A stretch of DNA of 64,000 nt from positions 1 through 64,000 of the forward strand of contig JAYUWK010000073.1 in assembly GCA_043753895.1 (NCBI GenBank), in the 5' to 3' direction. Source of the DNA: WLMZ01 sp043753895 (lineage in GTDB: Bacteria > Actinomycetota > Acidimicrobiia > Acidimicrobiales > Ilumatobacteraceae). The notes below the pieces were generated by a model. That model did not search any database, was not told the origin of the DNA, and saw nothing but the letters and a program-made list of their open reading frames with translations. Positions 61,030-64,000 of the stretch are shown here, in pieces. The position numbers and the translations under genes are program-made. Each line of letters opens with the position of its first letter. Position 1 is the stretch's first letter.

Positions 61030-61818
61030 CTACGAGAAGCGGGTCACGAAGCCGCGGCGGCGGAAGACATGCAACATCCGCGCGGTGAACGCGAAGCCAC
61101 CGATCAGCATCACGATCGCCCCGATCACGCCGCTCACGATTTCGCCCCGCGGTAACGGGTTGCCATCGAGCACAGTGCGCAGCGCGTTGAAGGCGTGAGT
61201 GCTTGGCAGGATGCGCGCGATCGGTTGCAGTGCGCCGGGCAGCGCATCAACCGGATTGAAGACGCCGCTGAGGGCCATCAGGATGAAGTTGCTGCCCCAA
61301 ATCAGGATCTCCGCACCTTGGCCGAAGCGCAGCACAATACCGATGTTGGCAATACCCGCCGACCAGCCGACGATGGTGAGGATGACCGCGATCGGGATGA
61401 TCGACCAACCGATCGAGCTGAGGTCGAAACGAAAGAACCCGAAGGCCGTGATCGACAGGGTGAGTAACGCGAACGAAACCTTGGCCAGACCGAACGTGGC
61501 CGTGCCCGCGAGGTATTCGAACTCGGTGACAGGAGTGGTGAGCACGTTCAGCAAGTTGCGGCTCCACGTTTCTTCCAAGAATCCGGTGCCCACCGCGATC
61601 TGGCTCTGGAACAAGATGTGGAACATCATGATGCCCGCGATGAGATACGGCGTCGAGGCATGCGCGCCCGTGCTGGTGCGCGCCACATAGGTGCCGAGGC
61701 TGCCCCACAGGATGATGTCCATCAGCGGCCAGAAGCCGATGTCAAACCATCGGTGCGGCGCGCGCCAGAGCACGTAGGCGTGACGCCGGATCACCACACG
61801 GATGCGATGCAGACTCAT
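61030..61818 (-). CDS. ABC-2 type transporter permease
   Basis: 262 residues with six hydrophobic segments and the ABC-2 layout (LPSTHAFNALRTVLDGNPL near the C-terminus). ATG 61818 overlaps the stop of the ATPase gene (ATGA), so the two proteins are made together. It forms the membrane part of an exporter for an unknown substrate. Confidence 0.87.
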   Translation of the reverse strand: MSLHRIRVVIRRHAYVLWRAPHRWFDIGFWPLMDIILWGSLGTYVARTSTGAHASTPYLIAGIMMFHILFQSQIAVGTGFLEETWSRNLLNVLTTPVTEFEYLAGTATFGLAKVSFALLTLSITAFGFFRFDLSSIGWSIIPIAVILTIVGWSAGIANIGIVLRFGQGAEILIWGSNFILMALSGVFNPVDALPGALQPIARILPSTHAFNALRTVLDGNPLPRGEIVSGVIGAIVMLIGGFAFTARMLHVFRRRGFVTRFS

Positions 61819-62561
61819 GCGCGCCTGGCTTCCTCGGCGAGTTGCATGAACACGCCTTCGAGGTCGTCGTAACCGTAGGTGGCAGCGATAGCCGCGGCGG
61901 TGTCGTTCGCCACCACCTGACCGTTGGCGAGGAAGATCACCCGCTCGGTGAGCATCTCGACCTCGCGCATGTCGTGGCTGGTGATCAGTAGCGCGGCGCC
62001 CGTGGATGAACAGAACTGCAAGAGGCCCTGCCGCACACGCATCGCGACATCTGGATCGAGCGAGGCCGTTGGTTCGTCGAGCACGAGCAGCGCAGGGTTG
62101 TGCAGAGTTGCCTTGACGATGCCCACGAGCGTTCGTTGTCCGCTGCTCAACGCATTGCACAGTCGGTCTGCGAGATGGGTGATCTCGAAGCGTTCGAGCG
62201 CCTCGGCGACGGCTGCTTTCTCGTTGCGCACGCCATACCAGCCGGCGAAGACGCCGAGTGCTTCACGAACCTTCAGCCGATCGGGTAGGGGTAGGTAGCC
62301 CGCCGCAAAACCGACACGCTCCATCGCCTTCGAACGATGCCTCGGCAGGCGCAGACCGACGATGGTCACCGTGCCCGTGTCGGGCAGGATCGCGCCGAGC
62401 AGCATGAGCAAGGTGGTGGTCTTGCCGGCACCGTTGGGGCCGAGCAGGCCCACCCGCTCGCCGGGCGCGACAGAAATGCTGATTCCGCGCACCGCCTCGA
62501 CCTTCTTGAAGGTCTTGCGGAGTTCGTGCGCGATCAGAACATCGCCGGTGCGTTCCCCCAT
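61815..62561 (-). CDS. ABC transporter ATP-binding protein
   Basis: 248 residues. Walker A GPNGAGKTT, signature LSSGQ, Walker B LLVLDEPTASLDP and the switch His in ITSHDMRE. It pairs with the ABC-2 permease downstream, as in drug, lipid or polysaccharide exporters. ATG 62561 is chosen by homology; a near-consensus CAGACT lies 6 nt upstream. Confidence 0.9.
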   Translation of the reverse strand: MGERTGDVLIAHELRKTFKKVEAVRGISISVAPGERVGLLGPNGAGKTTTLLMLLGAILPDTGTVTIVGLRLPRHRSKAMERVGFAAGYLPLPDRLKVREALGVFAGWYGVRNEKAAVAEALERFEITHLADRLCNALSSGQRTLVGIVKATLHNPALLVLDEPTASLDPDVAMRVRQGLLQFCSSTGAALLITSHDMREVEMLTERVIFLANGQVVANDTAAAIAATYGYDDLEGVFMQLAEEARRA

Positions 62562-62623
62562 GCGCAGAGTCTGCCCGACTCGGCCACACGCATGCGCGTG
62601 AATTTCGTTCAGTGCATCAGAAC

Positions 62624-64000
62624 TCAGGAACGATCGATGGCCATTGCGACGCGACGGCCTTCGAGAATGGCCTCGTGGATGGTGCGCGGTGCCACGCAAT
62701 CGCCCGCCTTCAGACGCACACCGGGCAGGGGATCGGTGGGCAGGCGAAACCCGCAGTCGACGATTGCCGCGCACGCGATGTCACGGCGGAGGCCGGTGAA
62801 GCGATCTTCGACGACCACGTGAGCGGCATGCACCGATCGCAGGATCGACCGCCGCTCGATGCTCACGCCCTGCCGAGCGAGGCGCACGTTTGCGGGTGCA
62901 AGATCGCCGGTGCGGCTGAGTTCGTTGCCCGCAATGTTGTCTTGCGTGATGAGCACAGCGCGGCTGCCCAACTCCTCGGCCAACGACACCGCAATTGGCC
63001 CACCGATAGGATCGAAAAGCACAACCGGGCCATCGGCGGGGAGTGCTGCGCGCCCGGAACGGATGTCGAGCACATCGAACACAATCGCATCGGAGTCGAC
63101 CTCGTACGAGCGGATGCCGGGCTGCGAGCCGGTGGCCTGGATGACGGTGGTGGCCGCGCCCTGCGCAGTGACCGGATCGATCAGAGCGTTCAACTCGACG
63201 ACGACACCGAGACGATCGCATTCGGCAGCGAGCCATTGCACCAACGCTGCTCCTGGCCCCGCAACTGTCGCTACGCCCCCGAGCTGTGCCGCGCGTTCGA
63301 CGAGGCGCACGTGATGTCCGCGCTCGGCGGCGACTCGCGCGGCCTCCAGACCCGCCGGACCGCCACCGACGACGAGGACATCGCGGTGGTGTCGGGAAGG
63401 TGTCGTCCAGTCGGGATCCTCGGTCTCGCGACCGCTCGTTGGCTCACCCACGCAGGTGACGATGGGGTTGCGCGCATCGCGCACCTGACAGGTCTGGTTG
63501 CACCGTATGCACGGCCTGATCTGTGCAGCGTCACTGTTGGCCAACTTGGCGACAAGCGACGGATCGGCGATCTGGGCGCGAGTCATTTCCACGCCGTCGC
63601 ACACGCCGTCGCCGATGGCCCACTCGGCCTGGGCCCAGTCGATCACGGAACCCTGCAGGAATACCGCTGTTGATGGGCTGTGCGCGTGCACCGCGGAGCG
63701 GACCTCGCGGCACAGGCCGATGTTGAAACCGGTGGGCTCGTGGAAGTCGGGCCGCGTCTTTTCGATGCTGAAAATGGCACCGCGTACCACCACGATGTAG
63801 TCCAGCCCGAGTGCAGCCAGATCTGCGGCGATGGCCGGCGCCATCTCGGGAGTGATACCGGCCCACGGTGCGAGCTCGTCGCACGACAGCCGTAGGCCCA
63901 ACACGCGATCCGCTCCGAGGCCGAGGCGGGCAGCCGCGATGACTTGGCGCGCGAGGAGCAGCCGATCGGTGCCCCATTCGTCGCCACGCTGGTTGGTGAG
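62624..64000 (-). CDS. OYE / 2,4-dienoyl-CoA reductase family oxidoreductase (5' end outside window)
   Basis: At least 458 residues visible; the frame stays open to base 64000, so the N-terminus is missing. The end of an Old-Yellow-Enzyme barrel (VEMTRAQIADPSLVAKL) is followed by a 4Fe-4S cluster motif CIRCNQTC...C and an FAD/NAD-binding VLVVGGGPAGLEAARVA domain. It resembles the FadH/OYE oxidoreductases that accompany mycofactocin in actinobacteria, from memory; no mycofactocin genes are in the window. Confidence 0.85.
   Translation of the reverse strand, partial: LTNQRGDEWGTDRLLLARQVIAAARLGLGADRVLGLRLSCDELAPWAGITPEMAPAIAADLAALGLDYIVVVRGAIFSIEKTRPDFHEPTGFNIGLCREVRSAVHAHSPSTAVFLQGSVIDWAQAEWAIGDGVCDGVEMTRAQIADPSLVAKLANSDAAQIRPCIRCNQTCQVRDARNPIVTCVGEPTSGRETEDPDWTTPSRHHRDVLVVGGGPAGLEAARVAAERGHHVRLVERAAQLGGVATVAGPGAALVQWLAAECDRLGVVVELNALIDPVTAQGAATTVIQATGSQPGIRSYEVDSDAIVFDVLDIRSGRAALPADGPVVLFDPIGGPIAVSLAEELGSRAVLITQDNIAGNELSRTGDLAPANVRLARQGVSIERRSILRSVHAAHVVVEDRFTGLRRDIACAAIVDCGFRLPTDPLPGVRLKAGDCVAPRTIHEAILEGRRVAMAIDRS

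Noticed and set aside
62612..63673. 353-codon rightward ORF opposite the OYE-family gene
   Set aside because: Antisense shadow of a gene with a clear 4Fe-4S motif and FAD-binding domain.

Overview
This 64 kb window is a high-GC chromosome segment from an actinobacterium. I suspect Acidimicrobiia, on these grounds: str/S10/spc/alpha-type ribosomal clusters with actinobacterial-looking proteins, a zinc-type S14, an HrcA/CIRCE-controlled groES-groEL, NlpC/P60 wall hydrolases, many acyl-CoA enzymes, and frequent apparent leaderless promoters (TANNNT, then 6-7 nt, then the start codon). The class assignment is inference. I see no rRNA, tRNA, CRISPR array or transposase.

Layout. 1-500: end of tuf plus rpsJ, closed by a strong terminator. 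619-8217: an 8 kb block of unrelated genes (two tandem HtrA-type proteases, PhyH dioxygenase, methyltransferase, two hydrolase/crotonase genes, HAD phosphatase, trypsin-like lipoprotein) that separates rpsJ from the rest of the S10 operon. 8272-19832: promoter, long leader, then rplC-D-W-B-rpsS-rplV-rpsC-rplP-rpmC-rpsQ-rplN-X-E-rpsN-H-rplF-R-rpsE-rpmD-rplO-secY. 19840-25324: adk, map, an ExoD-like gene, infA, rpmJ, rpsM, rpsK, rpsD, rpoA, rplQ. 25374-28113: truA, a decayed methyltransferase, rplM-rpsI. 28115-41468: glmM, a giant GlmS-like protein, acpS, nnrD, alr, the t6A genes tsaE-tsaB-rimI-tsaD, a THUMP methyltransferase, dus and maf. 41483-43531: CIRCE-groES-groEL. 43690-64000: accessory and metabolic genes, including a NUDIX CoA diphosphatase, secreted phospholipase A2, PLP decarboxylase, guaA, NlpC/P60 protein, phosphotransferase plus dienelactone hydrolase, an AbiEi/DUF559 protein bracketed by palindromic repeats, acyl-CoA synthetase, pirin, a VapBC-type toxin-antitoxin pair, two SDRs, a CoA-transferase, an ABC exporter and a truncated OYE-family oxidoreductase.

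Most striking observations. (1) Ribosomal proteins L4 and L22, which both line the peptide exit tunnel, carry the same extra C-terminal domain of about 55 residues (39 of 57 aligned residues identical by eye), followed by acidic or polar tails. (2) A 24-codon, internally repeated mini-ORF sits between rpsQ and rplN with GTGA overlaps at both ends. (3) infA appears to start at CTG. (4) The GlmS-like protein is about 1134 residues, nearly twice the usual size. (5) A DUF559/AbiEi gene is flanked by two 47-bp palindromic repeats in direct orientation, one of which supplies its stop codon. (6) At least 17 genes have a leaderless-promoter signature.
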